Shown piece after piece: positions 34,447-42,931 of a stretch of DNA of 64,000 nucleotides. Position numbers and translations under genes: made by a program. The notes under the pieces were generated by a model. That model was not told the DNA's origin and did not search any database. It was given only the letters and a program-made list of their open reading frames with translations. How positions within the stretch are numbered: the stretch's first letter is position 1; each line of letters begins with the position of its first letter. Location: NCBI RefSeq assembly GCF_014489615.1, contig NZ_CP060825.1, positions 744,001-808,000 on the forward strand, read 5' to 3'. Origin of the DNA: Streptomyces genisteinicus. GTDB taxonomy: Bacteria; Actinomycetota; Actinomycetes; Streptomycetales; Streptomycetaceae.

Positions 34447-34856
34447 AGACCGCCCGAATCATCAGCGCGACCGTGATGGCGGCGGCCGCGCTGACCGCCT
34501 GCGGGAGTGACGACGACGACGACCACAACGCGGCGCCGTCGTCCTGGATCCGGCAGCAGTACAGTGCCGCCACCACCGGCTCGGGGTACGTCGACTCGGC
34601 CGACCGGATACCGGCGGTCGCCAAGGAGATCGACGGCAACACCTCGGCCCGCGACCGGATCAGCGCCGCCGACGTGGAACTGCTGCGCTACCGGGACGAC
34701 ATCGTCGCGGTCACGCCGCTGGCGGCGGGCGGCAGCCGTATCGAGATAGACGACTACCGCACCGGCTACAACCGCTGGCAGACGCGCATCGGCAGCGTAT
34801 GGCCGGACCCGGCGAGCAGCGCGTTCCGCGGCGGCGGCCCCGGAGAGGGCAAGTAG
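34443..34856 (+). CDS. DUF4247 domain lipoprotein
   Basis: 137 residues. Signal peptide with the lipobox ALTAC (MAAAALTACGSDDDDDHN), then a small extracytoplasmic DUF4247 domain (WIRQQYSAATTGSGYVDSAD ... RIEIDDYRTGYNRW) and a Gly-rich tail. The ATG overlaps the DUF2617 stop (ATGA), so translation is coupled. Function unknown; as a membrane-anchored extracellular component it may cooperate with the two membrane proteins encoded downstream. Confidence 0.85.
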   Translation: MKTARIISATVMAAAALTACGSDDDDDHNAAPSSWIRQQYSAATTGSGYVDSADRIPAVAKEIDGNTSARDRISAADVELLRYRDDIVAVTPLAAGGSRIEIDDYRTGYNRWQTRIGSVWPDPASSAFRGGGPGEGK

Positions 34857-34945
34857 CCGCCGGCAGCCCCGTCCCGCGCCCGCCGCGCGCCCGTACCGCC
34901 CCTCCTCCGCCCCGACTTCCCGACGACGTACCCGAAAGGCACCCC

Positions 34946-35383
34946 GTGTCCGAGATATTCGAGTCGGCAGGCATCGCCCTGCTCTACGGCCTGGTCGGCT
35001 TCGTCGTGATGGCGGTCGGCTTCATCGCGCTCGACCTGGTCACCCCCGGCAAGCTCGTCCATGTGGTGTGGACCGAGCGCAACCGCGGCGCGGCGGTCCT
35101 GCTGGCCGGCCAGACCATCGCGATCGGCCTGGTCATCGACCAGTCCATCCGGGCCAGCGAGTCCGAGCAGGGCCTGGAGTACGGCCTGCTCAGCACCCTG
35201 CTGTACGGCCTCGCCGGTGTGGTGGTGATGACGTTCATCTCCGTCGTCGTCGGCCTGCTGACGCCCGGCCGGCTCGGCCACGCCGTGCTGGACGACAACG
35301 GCGACCGCCCCCACCCCGCCGCCTGGGTGCAGGCCGCGATGTACATCGGCACGGCCTTCATGGTCGGCGCCGCCGTCTCGTAG
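34946..35383 (+). CDS. DUF350 domain membrane protein
   Basis: 145 residues with four transmembrane segments in two repeats (IALLYGLVGFVVMAVGFIAL and LLYGLAGVVVMTFISVVVGL, each followed by a shorter helix), as in the YjfL/DUF350 family. Two conserved acidic residues lie near the helices. GTG with a CGAAAGGC RBS. Five bp before the aminopropyltransferase start, so the two are co-translated. Confidence 0.85.
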   Translation: MSEIFESAGIALLYGLVGFVVMAVGFIALDLVTPGKLVHVVWTERNRGAAVLLAGQTIAIGLVIDQSIRASESEQGLEYGLLSTLLYGLAGVVVMTFISVVVGLLTPGRLGHAVLDDNGDRPHPAAWVQAAMYIGTAFMVGAAVS

Positions 35384-35388
35384 CACCC

Positions 35389-36984
35389 GTGGGCACCACC
35401 ACACCGGCCGCGACGGCTCCGGCCGCCGCGGCAGCGCGGCCCGTGCACTCGCGCGGGTCGCGCTTCCTGCTGCTGTTCGCGGTCTTCCTCTGCGCCGCCT
35501 GCGGGCTCGTGTACGAGCTCGCGCTGACGGCGCTGGGCAGCTATCTCATCGGCAACTCGGTGATGCAGACCTCGGTCGTCATCTCCGTCATCGTCTTCGC
35601 GATGGGCATCGGGTCGCTGGCGGCCAAACCGCTCCAGAAGCGGGCGGTCGGCGCATTCGCCCTCGTCGAGGGGCTGCTGGCGCTCGCCGGCGGCCTGTCC
35701 GTGCTCGTGCTGTACGTCTGCTTCGCCTGGCTGCGCGTCTACATGCCGGCGATGGTGGTCGTCTCGTTCGTCGTCGGCCTGCTGATCGGCGCCGAGATCC
35801 CGCTGCTGATGACGCTCCTGCAGCGGATCCGGCGCCAGGAGGCGGGCAGCGCGGTCGCCGACATCTTCGCCGTGGACTACATCGGCGCCCTCATCGGCGG
35901 CCTCTGCTTCCCGTTCCTGCTGCTGCCGGTCTTCGGCCAGCTCAAGGGCGCCCTGGTGGTGGGTGCGGTCAATGCGCTGGCCGGGGTGCTCGTCGTCCTG
36001 TGGATCTTCCGGCGGCAGACCCGGCGCGTGGTGCGGATCGGCCTGCTGTCCGGGATGGCCGTGGTCATGGCGGCGCTCGGGACGGTGTACGTCCTCGCCG
36101 ACGACATCGAGGTGACGGCCCGCCAGCAGCTGTACCGCGATCCGATCATCCACGCCGAGACGACGCCGTACCAGGACATCGTGGTCACCCGCTCGACCGC
36201 GTTCACCGGCGAGCAGGACACCCGGCTGTTCCTCAACGGCGACCTCCAGTTCTCGTCCGTCGACGAGTACCGGTACCACGAGGCCCTGGTCCATCCGGCG
36301 ATGTCGGGCGAGCACTCCTCGGTGCTCATCCTCGGCGGCGGCGACGCTCTCGCGCTGCGCGAGGTGCTCCGCTACGACGACGTCGAGAAGGTGACACTGG
36401 TCGACCTGGACCCCGCGATGACCCGTCTCGCCCGCAGCTTCGGCCCGCTGCGCGACCTCAACGGCCGGGCGCTGGCCGACCCGCGGGTGACCGCGGTCAA
36501 CGCGGACGCCTTCAACTGGCTGCGGGACGCGCGGGAGCGCTACGACACGGTGGTCATCGACTTCCCCGACCCGGACACGGCCGCGCTGGCCAAGCTCTAC
36601 TCGGTGGAGTTCTACCACCTGCTCCGCAAGGTGCTCGGCCCCGACAGCCAGGTCGTCGTGCAGGCCGGTTCGCCCTTCTTCGCGCCCAAGTCGTACTGGT
36701 CGATCCAGGCGACGATCGCCGCGGCGGGATACGGGACGACGCCGTACCAGGTCGACGTGCCCAGCTTCGGGAACTGGGGCTATGTGCTCGCCCGCCCGGG
36801 CGGCGACGGGGCGCCCGCACTGCGCCTCGCGGACGGCGTGCCGCCGCTCCGCTTCCTCGACGACGCCGTGCTCCGGGCGGCCGCCGTCTTCCCCGTCGAC
36901 CGCCGTCCGCAGAAGGTGCGGGCCAGCACGCTGATGGACCCGGTCGTGCTGGAGTACTCACGCCACGAGTGGAAGAACTACTGA
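35389..36984 (+). CDS. Membrane-anchored polyamine aminopropyltransferase (spermidine synthase-like)
   Basis: 531 residues. The N-terminal ~240 residues form six to seven transmembrane segments (LLLFAVFLCAACGLVYELAL onward). The C-terminal half is a spermidine synthase-type domain with LILGGGDALALREVL (decarboxylated-SAM site), VTLVDLDPAMTRLAR and VVIDFPDPDTAAL (catalytic Asp region). It transfers aminopropyl groups in polyamine synthesis, or acts on a related acceptor at the membrane. GTG start at 35389, 5 bp after DUF350. Last gene of the DUF2617 cluster. Confidence 0.87.
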   Translation: MGTTTPAATAPAAAAARPVHSRGSRFLLLFAVFLCAACGLVYELALTALGSYLIGNSVMQTSVVISVIVFAMGIGSLAAKPLQKRAVGAFALVEGLLALAGGLSVLVLYVCFAWLRVYMPAMVVVSFVVGLLIGAEIPLLMTLLQRIRRQEAGSAVADIFAVDYIGALIGGLCFPFLLLPVFGQLKGALVVGAVNALAGVLVVLWIFRRQTRRVVRIGLLSGMAVVMAALGTVYVLADDIEVTARQQLYRDPIIHAETTPYQDIVVTRSTAFTGEQDTRLFLNGDLQFSSVDEYRYHEALVHPAMSGEHSSVLILGGGDALALREVLRYDDVEKVTLVDLDPAMTRLARSFGPLRDLNGRALADPRVTAVNADAFNWLRDARERYDTVVIDFPDPDTAALAKLYSVEFYHLLRKVLGPDSQVVVQAGSPFFAPKSYWSIQATIAAAGYGTTPYQVDVPSFGNWGYVLARPGGDGAPALRLADGVPPLRFLDDAVLRAAAVFPVDRRPQKVRASTLMDPVVLEYSRHEWKNY

Positions 36985-37039
36985 CGGAGCGCGCGGACTG
37001 AGCGGAGCCCGCGCACGGCACGCCCCGGCACCGCTCCGG

Positions 37040-37861
37040 TCAGGCGGCGGTGCTCGCCTCGTGCTTCCAGAAGCCGGAGAAGGTGATGCGGTCCTTCGGC
37101 AGCCCGAGGCCGTGCAGGTGCCTGCGCCCCTGCGTGGCGAGCGCCGACTCGCCGACGACGAACGCGTAGCCCCCGGCGTCGACCTCGGTGTGGCGCAGGA
37201 GTTCGGCAAGGGCGGCGGTACCGGGCACCGAACGGCTGTCGCGGCGGACGACCCAGGTGACGGCCACGCCGGGCGGTCCGTCCATGGTGCGGCGGTCACC
37301 CGCGGTGGGAACCTCCTGGATCACCCGGCCGACGGTGTCGCGCGGCAGGGAGCCCAGGATTCCCGCGGTGGCCGGGAGGCCGGTCTCGTCGGCCACGACG
37401 AGCACCTCGGTGGCGTCCTCGGGGCAGTCGAACAGAATGCCCTGGTCCAGCACGGCGAGCTTGTCGCCGGGGCGCGCCGAGCACGCCCAGATCGCGGCAC
37501 GGCCCTCCAGCTCGCCCGTGGGGCCGCAGTGCAGGACGAAGTCGATGTCCATCTCGGCGGCACCGGCGCGGAAGCCGGCCACGGTGTAGTTGGCGCAGTG
37601 CGGCCGTTCGCGCTCGGGGATGGCCAGATAGGGCTGCCACCACCGGGTTCCCGTGAACTCCGGAAGCCTCAGGGCGCCCTGCTGATGCGGCAGTTGCAGG
37701 AAGAGGCGGAACCAGTGGTCGTATCCGAGCCACGGGAAGCGGCCGAGCTCGGGGCCGCTGACCGTCACGCGCTGGACGGAGGGGGACATCCGTGCGGAAC
37801 GCACGACCTCGGCCCGGAACATGCCGGGCTGCTCCGGGGTGAGCCGGTGGATCTTCGCCAT
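37040..37861 (-). CDS. Siderophore-interacting protein (ferric-siderophore reductase, SIP family)
   Basis: 273 residues. FAD-binding domain (HWFRLFLQLP; YTVAGFRAGAAEMDIDFVLH) and C-terminal SIP domain (VLVVADETGLPATAGIL ... YAFVVGESALATQGRRHL ... FSGFWKHEA). Reduces ferric siderophores in the cytoplasm to release iron. The ATG at 37861 sits only 5 bp from an iron box, giving a very short leader. No siderophore genes are adjacent. Confidence 0.9.
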   Translation of the reverse strand: MAKIHRLTPEQPGMFRAEVVRSARMSPSVQRVTVSGPELGRFPWLGYDHWFRLFLQLPHQQGALRLPEFTGTRWWQPYLAIPERERPHCANYTVAGFRAGAAEMDIDFVLHCGPTGELEGRAAIWACSARPGDKLAVLDQGILFDCPEDATEVLVVADETGLPATAGILGSLPRDTVGRVIQEVPTAGDRRTMDGPPGVAVTWVVRRDSRSVPGTAALAELLRHTEVDAGGYAFVVGESALATQGRRHLHGLGLPKDRITFSGFWKHEASTAA

Positions 37862-37865
37862 GAGG

Positions 37866-37884
37866 CAAGGTTAGCCTTACCGAA
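37866..37884. promoter_or_regulatory. Iron box (DmdR/IdeR-type) upstream of the SIP gene
   Basis: CAAGGTTAGCCTTACCGAA contains the imperfect palindrome GGTTAGCCTTACC (37869-37881) that matches the actinobacterial iron-box consensus TTAGGTTAGGCTCACCTAA on the complementary strand. It sits 5 bp before the start codon, so DmdR/IdeR with Fe2+ should repress this gene. Confidence 0.8.
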
Positions 37885-37998
37885 CCTGGATGGGGAGTCC
37901 GGGTGCCGGACGCCCCGGGCCGGACCGGGGCACACGGTCCGGCGCCGGGCCCCGCGGCCCGCGGTCGGCACCCCGGCCCCCGGCCCCCGGCCCCCGCG

Positions 37999-39960
37999 TC
38001 AGCCCACCAGATCCGGCGCGCGCAGCATCTCCGGCGGGATGCCCCACGCGTCCACCAGGTCGACGGCGAGGGGCCTGACCTTGCGGCACAGGTCGTTCAC
38101 CTCGCGGCTGATCGCCTTCGAACGCTGGACGGTGAGCCGGCCGTGCTCCATGAACCACGCCCGGTCCGCCTCGATCGTCGACAGGGCGAAGAGATCGCAG
38201 AGCAGCCCCAGCGCGACCCGGTTGCCGCCCTCCGGCATCGCACGCACCCGGTCGGTGAACGCCTCCAGCACCAGCCGCTCGACGTGGGCGCGGGCGACGG
38301 CGATCACATGGTCCTGCACCTGCGAGAAGACCGCGCCCGGATCGCGCTTCTGGTCGACCCCGCGCTTGAGCCTGCGGGCCACGCCCGCGAGCATGTGCTC
38401 CTCCCGGTAGCGCAGCATGGCGAGCTGGTACTCGGAGTCGAGGAGCCCGGCCTCCTGGTCCCACTCGTCGCCGCCCGGCAGCAGGTCGCGCACCCGCTCC
38501 AGCAGCTTGTGCACCGACGTCTTCTCGATGACCGTCTCGACGGCGAGACCGGTGACGTAGCGGACCATGCCGCGCTGGTCGAGATCCTCGAACTCGCTCG
38601 CGTAGTCGGTGAGCAGCCCCTTGGCCACGAGCTGCAGCAGGACGTGGTTGTCGCCCTCGAAGGTGGTGAAGATGTCGCTGTCGGCCTTGAGGGCCGCGAA
38701 CCGGTTGACCGCGAGGTAGCCGGCGCCGCCGCAGGCCTCGCGGCACTCCTGGACGACGCGGGTGGCGTGCCAGGTGCCGAGGGCCTTGGTACCGGCGGCC
38801 CGCGACTCCAGCCGGCGCCGCGCCTGCGGATCGTCGGTGTGGCCGGAGAAGACCTCGTGCAGATGTCCGCGGACGACGTCCTGCGCGAAGTGCAGCGCGT
38901 AGGTCCGGGCGAGGAGCGGCAGCAGACGGCGCTGGTGCAGCCCGTAGTCGAGGAGCAGCTGCTCCCCCGCGTCCGGCGTGGTCGCGAACTGCCGTCGGCG
39001 CACCGCGTACCTGAGGGCGATCGAGAGAGCGACCTTGGCGGCGCCGACCCCGGCGCCGCCGACGCTGACACGGCCCTGGACCAGGGTGCCGAGCATGGTG
39101 AAGAAGCGGCGGTCGGGGTTGTCGATCGAGCTCTCGTAGACGCCGTCGGGGGTGACGTCGGCGAAGCGGTTGAGCAGGGCCTCGCGCGGCACGCGCACGC
39201 CGTCGAACCGGATGCGGCCGTTGTCGACGCCGTTGAGGCCCATCTTGCGGCCGTCGTCCTCGATCCGGACGCCGGGTGCCACGTCGCCGCCGGTCCTGAT
39301 CGGCACGACGAAGGCGTGGACGCCCTCGGACTTCTCCCCCACCTCCAGCTGGGCGAAGACGACCGCGAGTTCGCCGTGACGGGCCGCGTTGCCGATGTAG
39401 TCCTTGCTGGCCTGGTCGCCGTGGGTGGTGATGACGAACTCGCCGGTGCCGGCGTCGTACCGTGCGACGGTGCCGAGGGCCTGGACGTTGGAGCCGTGTC
39501 CCGTCTCGGTCATCGCGAAGCACCCCATCAGCCGCCCCGCGATCAGGTCGGGCAGATAGGCGTCGTGGTGGCGGGCGGTGCCGAGGTGCAGGATCGCACC
39601 CCCGAAGAGCCCGAACTGCACACCGACCTTCACCAGGACCGACAGGTCGCCGTAGGCGAGGGTCTCGAACGCGGCGATCGAGGCTCCCACGTCGCCGCCG
39701 CCTCCGTACCGCTTCGGGAAGCCCATGCCGGTCTGGCCCGTCGCGGCCATCTCGACCACCAGTTCGCGCACCCGCTCGCGGAACGCGTCGGTCCCGAGTT
39801 CGTCGGCCTCGTCGAGGACGGAGGCGTACCGCACCAGGTTGGTGCGGACCAGGTCCCGGATCTCGTGGTACTCGCCGTCGAGCAGCGCGGTCAGTGCCGG
39901 GACGTCGATCTCGGGCTGCACGTAGCCGCTCGCGTCGGCGGATGCGTCGTCAGTAGCCAT
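37999..39960 (-). CDS. Acyl-CoA dehydrogenase/oxidase family protein
   Basis: 653 residues, longer than typical acyl-CoA dehydrogenases (~380) and closer to acyl-CoA oxidases. FAD-binding segments CFAMTETGHGSNVQALGTVA and VSVGGAGVGAAKVALSIALR; the catalytic Glu is probably in FTTFEGDNHVLLQLVAKGLL, the oxidase-type position; the C-terminus is an ACOX-like helical domain. Oxidises acyl-CoA to enoyl-CoA. ATG start at 39960. Single gene, divergent from the EF-hand gene. Confidence 0.88.
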   Translation of the reverse strand: MATDDASADASGYVQPEIDVPALTALLDGEYHEIRDLVRTNLVRYASVLDEADELGTDAFRERVRELVVEMAATGQTGMGFPKRYGGGGDVGASIAAFETLAYGDLSVLVKVGVQFGLFGGAILHLGTARHHDAYLPDLIAGRLMGCFAMTETGHGSNVQALGTVARYDAGTGEFVITTHGDQASKDYIGNAARHGELAVVFAQLEVGEKSEGVHAFVVPIRTGGDVAPGVRIEDDGRKMGLNGVDNGRIRFDGVRVPREALLNRFADVTPDGVYESSIDNPDRRFFTMLGTLVQGRVSVGGAGVGAAKVALSIALRYAVRRRQFATTPDAGEQLLLDYGLHQRRLLPLLARTYALHFAQDVVRGHLHEVFSGHTDDPQARRRLESRAAGTKALGTWHATRVVQECREACGGAGYLAVNRFAALKADSDIFTTFEGDNHVLLQLVAKGLLTDYASEFEDLDQRGMVRYVTGLAVETVIEKTSVHKLLERVRDLLPGGDEWDQEAGLLDSEYQLAMLRYREEHMLAGVARRLKRGVDQKRDPGAVFSQVQDHVIAVARAHVERLVLEAFTDRVRAMPEGGNRVALGLLCDLFALSTIEADRAWFMEHGRLTVQRSKAISREVNDLCRKVRPLAVDLVDAWGIPPEMLRAPDLVG

Positions 39961-40175
39961 ACCGGCTTGCTACCCCGACCGTTGACGATCAAGCGGTCGC
40001 GCACCCGTACGGCGGCCGGGCCACCGGTGCGGGCGGCCCCGGGGCGGTACGGCGCCGGCGATGTCACCCGTTCCGGTTCGGGAACCGGTCGGACCGTCAC
40101 GTACCGCCGCCGCCCGCGGTTGTACAGGGAGCACTCATCGGGCCAGGTCCGGCACGGCCGGACCGCAGGAGACAG

Positions 40176-40718
40176 GTGGCAGACATGCGAACCGAGGCCG
40201 CTGAGCGGGCCGAGCTGGTCTTCTCACTCTTCGACGCCAACGGCAACGGGGTCCTGGACTCCGAGGACTTCGACCTGATGACGGGTCGCGTCCTGCGGGT
40301 GGCGACCGCGTCGGACGACGGTGCGAGGGAGGCTCTGCGGGCCTCGTTCCACCGCTGGTGGACGACGCTGGCCACGGAGCTGGACGCCAACGGCGACGGG
40401 GTGATCAGCGTCGAGGAGTTCCGGCCGTTCGTGCTCGACCCCGCCCGTTTCGGGTCCGTGGTCGACGAGTTCGCCCGGGCGCTCTCCGCGCTCGGGGACC
40501 CGGACGGGGACGGGCTGATCGAGCGTCCGCTGTTCGTCTCGCTGATGACGGCGATCGGCTTCGCCGAGCCGAACATCCACGCCCTGTTCGACGCCTTCGG
40601 CCCGGACGCGGACGACCGCGTCGCCGTCGCCACCTGGGCCGCCGGCATCAGGGACTACTACGCGCCGGACCTGGCCGGGATCCCGGGCGACCAGCTGGTG
40701 GCCGTACGGGCCGTGTGA
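40176..40718 (+). CDS. EF-hand calcium-binding protein (calerythrin-like)
   Basis: 180 residues. Canonical EF-hand loops DANGNGVLDSED (20-31) and DANGDGVISVEE (70-81). A third loop, DPDGDGLIERPL (108-119), lacks the terminal Glu, and a fourth (around GPDADDRVAVA) is degenerate. So two, perhaps three, Ca2+ sites. GTG at 40176 with an AGGAG RBS; an ATG three codons later is possible. Soluble calcium buffer or sensor of the CabB/calerythrin type. Confidence 0.88.
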   Translation: MADMRTEAAERAELVFSLFDANGNGVLDSEDFDLMTGRVLRVATASDDGAREALRASFHRWWTTLATELDANGDGVISVEEFRPFVLDPARFGSVVDEFARALSALGDPDGDGLIERPLFVSLMTAIGFAEPNIHALFDAFGPDADDRVAVATWAAGIRDYYAPDLAGIPGDQLVAVRAV

Positions 40719-40895
40719 CCCGGGCGCCGTGCGGGCCGTACGCCCCCGGGCGTTGTACGGGCCGTACGGGCCCCGTGCCGCACGAGTCGTGTCCGTGCGG
40801 CACGCGGCCGGTCCGGGGCCGTGCGGCACGGGCGGCACGGGGGCGGACGCGGCGCGGACAGGGGGCGGACGTCCCGGACGGCCGCCCCCGGGGCC

Positions 40896-41813
40896 TCACG
40901 GCCCGGGCTTGTGCGCGAAGACCCAGCGGTTGCCCTCCAGGGCGTCGTTCGGCTCGGGGCGGGGACCGCGGCCGAGCCGCCGGGTGAAGTCGAAGGGCGT
41001 GTGCATCGCCGTGAACCAGCCCTTGGCCGCCAGGTCGCCCGCCGAGTCCGGGCGAGGCCCCGGGTCGAAGAGGCCGAGCAGGTCGATGCCGATCCGTTCC
41101 CTCGTCGCCGTGTAGATCGCGCTGTCGCGGTAGGCGAGCAGGTCCTTCTCCAGCTTGGCCTCGAAGGCCAGGGCGCTGCCCGGGGCGGTGAGCCGGTCCA
41201 CGGTGTCGACGAGGTACGTCTCGGCGGCGGCCGGCAGGTAGAAGAGCAGCCCCTCGGCAAGCCAGACACCCGGGGCCGCCGGGTCGAAGCCGGCGGAGGT
41301 CAGTGCGGCGGCCCAGTCGTCGCGCAGATCGACCGGCACGGGCACGCGCTTCGCCTTGGGGGCCGCCGCGGCGTCCGCGAGCACCCGCTCCTTGAACTCC
41401 AGGACGCCCGCCCTGTCCACCTCGTAGACGACGCAGTCGGACGGCAGGCCGAGCCGGAAGGCCCGGGTGTCCAGCCCCGCACCCAGCAGCACCACCTGGC
41501 GGATGTCCGCACCCGCGGACCGGACGACGAAGTCGTCGAGGACTCTTGTCCGCAGGCCGAAGTAGCGGGCGAACCTTCCCCAGAGCGGGTCGTCGTCGCC
41601 GTCCGGCACCTGCTCGATGCGCACCGGCCAGTCGGCGCACGGCGCGGCCGCGCGCACGAAGTGCTCCGCGTGGACGTCGCGCGCCAGGCTGTCGGTGCGA
41701 TGGGTCTCGATCGCCCGTGCCGCGGCGACCAGGAGGGCGGTCAGTCCCACGCCCGAGTCCACACCGTCCGTGCCGGGACGGCGGGCGCCGCGGGTGGTGG
41801 TCGTGTCGGTCAT
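40896..41813 (-). CDS. SAM-dependent methyltransferase, TIGR00027 / leucine-carboxyl-methyltransferase-like family
   Basis: 305 residues. PF04072-type class I methyltransferase: SAM motif VVLLGAGLDTRAFRL, acidic VVYEVDRAGVLEFK and post-motif VWLAEGLLFYLP. The family relates to leucine carboxyl methyltransferase, so carboxylate O-methylation is plausible. The ATG overlaps the stop of the upstream alcohol dehydrogenase by 4 bp and is preceded by GAGGAG. Last gene of the MfnB-ALDH-ADH-methyltransferase operon, which suggests it methylates the furan-derived acid; this is inference. Confidence 0.85.
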   Translation of the reverse strand: MTDTTTTRGARRPGTDGVDSGVGLTALLVAAARAIETHRTDSLARDVHAEHFVRAAAPCADWPVRIEQVPDGDDDPLWGRFARYFGLRTRVLDDFVVRSAGADIRQVVLLGAGLDTRAFRLGLPSDCVVYEVDRAGVLEFKERVLADAAAAPKAKRVPVPVDLRDDWAAALTSAGFDPAAPGVWLAEGLLFYLPAAAETYLVDTVDRLTAPGSALAFEAKLEKDLLAYRDSAIYTATRERIGIDLLGLFDPGPRPDSAGDLAAKGWFTAMHTPFDFTRRLGRGPRPEPNDALEGNRWVFAHKPGP

Positions 41814-42931
41814 CGGTCTCCTCTATCCGGCAGGAGGACGGGCTTGACCACGCGTCCTGCGTCGCAGTCGCGCTCGGCCTCGTCGATGTCGGCCAGTGGG
41901 TAGGTGCGGATCAATTCGTCGAAGGGGAGACGGCCGGCCTGCCAGAGGCCGATCAGCCGGGGGATCAGCAGTCCCGGCACGGCGTCCCCTTCGCAGATGT
42001 GCCGGATGGCGCGGCCCCGGTCGAGCGTGCCCGGTTCGAGCGCGAGCGGGGTGTGCAGGCGTGCCACGAGGCCCAGCACGCCGGTCGGGCGCAGCGCGCG
42101 CAGCGCCTCGTTGATCAGCGGCGCCGAGGCCGTGGTGTCCAGGGCGAACCGGGCGCCGCCGTCGGTCCGGCGGCGGATGCGCTCGGCCAGCCGGGGCGTG
42201 GCGGCGGGCAGGGGCGTCGCTCCGAAGCGTTCGGCCAGGGCCAGCCGGGCGGGGTTCCCGTCGACGGCCACGGTCCGCACCCCGGCGGCGCCGGCCGCCA
42301 TCACCGCGGCCAGGCCCACACCTCCCGCGCCGAGGACGACGAGGGTGTCGCCGGGACCGGCGCGGAAGGTGTTCAGGACGGCTCCGGCTCCGGTGAGGAC
42401 GGAGCAGCCGAGCGGACCGAGCAGCGCGATCGGCAGTGCGGGATCGACGCGTACGGCGTTGCGTGCCGGGACGAGCGCGTACTCGGCGAAGGAGGACTGG
42501 CCGAACCACCGGGGGGCCAGCGCCCGCCCCGCGGCGTCGGTGAGGCGCCCCGCCTGCGCGGTGCGCCCGCCGAAGAGGTTGAGGGAGGCGAAGGAGTCGC
42601 AGTGGGCGGGGGCGGCAGCGCGGCAGTTCCGGCACTCCCCGCAGGAGTCGAAGCTCAGCACGACGTGGTCGCCGACGCCGATGCCCTCGGTGCCGCCGGT
42701 GCCGCCGGTGCCGTCGCCCGCCGCCACGACGACGCCGGCACCCTCGTGGCCGAGGACCGCCGGCAGCGGGGTCCGGCCGGCCGAGCGCCGGACGGCGAGA
42801 TCGGTGCGGCACATCCCGCAGCCCGCGATCTCCACCAGGATCTCGCCGGGCGCCGGGCCGGTGGCGAGGACGACCTCCTCGAGGGCGAAGGGGGACTCGT
42901 ACGAACGCAGCACCGCCGCTCGGAACCTCAT
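41810..42931 (-). CDS. Zinc-dependent alcohol dehydrogenase, aryl (benzyl)-alcohol type
   Basis: 373 residues. MDR-family enzyme: catalytic-zinc Cys in GCGMCRTDLAV, His in GHEGAG, four structural-zinc Cys in DSCGECRNCRAAAPAHC and the NAD loop VVLGAGGVGLAAV. Segments such as WFGQSSFAEYAL and LLGPLGCSVLTGAGAVLN resemble XylB/AreB-type aryl-alcohol dehydrogenases as I recall them. Its natural substrate would be an aromatic or furan methanol, fitting the upstream furan synthase. ATG overlaps the ALDH stop by 4 bp. Confidence 0.85.
   Translation of the reverse strand: MRFRAAVLRSYESPFALEEVVLATGPAPGEILVEIAGCGMCRTDLAVRRSAGRTPLPAVLGHEGAGVVVAAGDGTGGTGGTEGIGVGDHVVLSFDSCGECRNCRAAAPAHCDSFASLNLFGGRTAQAGRLTDAAGRALAPRWFGQSSFAEYALVPARNAVRVDPALPIALLGPLGCSVLTGAGAVLNTFRAGPGDTLVVLGAGGVGLAAVMAAGAAGVRTVAVDGNPARLALAERFGATPLPAATPRLAERIRRRTDGGARFALDTTASAPLINEALRALRPTGVLGLVARLHTPLALEPGTLDRGRAIRHICEGDAVPGLLIPRLIGLWQAGRLPFDELIRTYPLADIDEAERDCDAGRVVKPVLLPDRGDR

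Noticed and set aside
37903..40278. 791-codon plus-strand frame opposite the acyl-CoA oxidase-like gene
   Set aside because: The minus strand contains the full 653-residue enzyme; this frame is its complement and runs through intergenic DNA.
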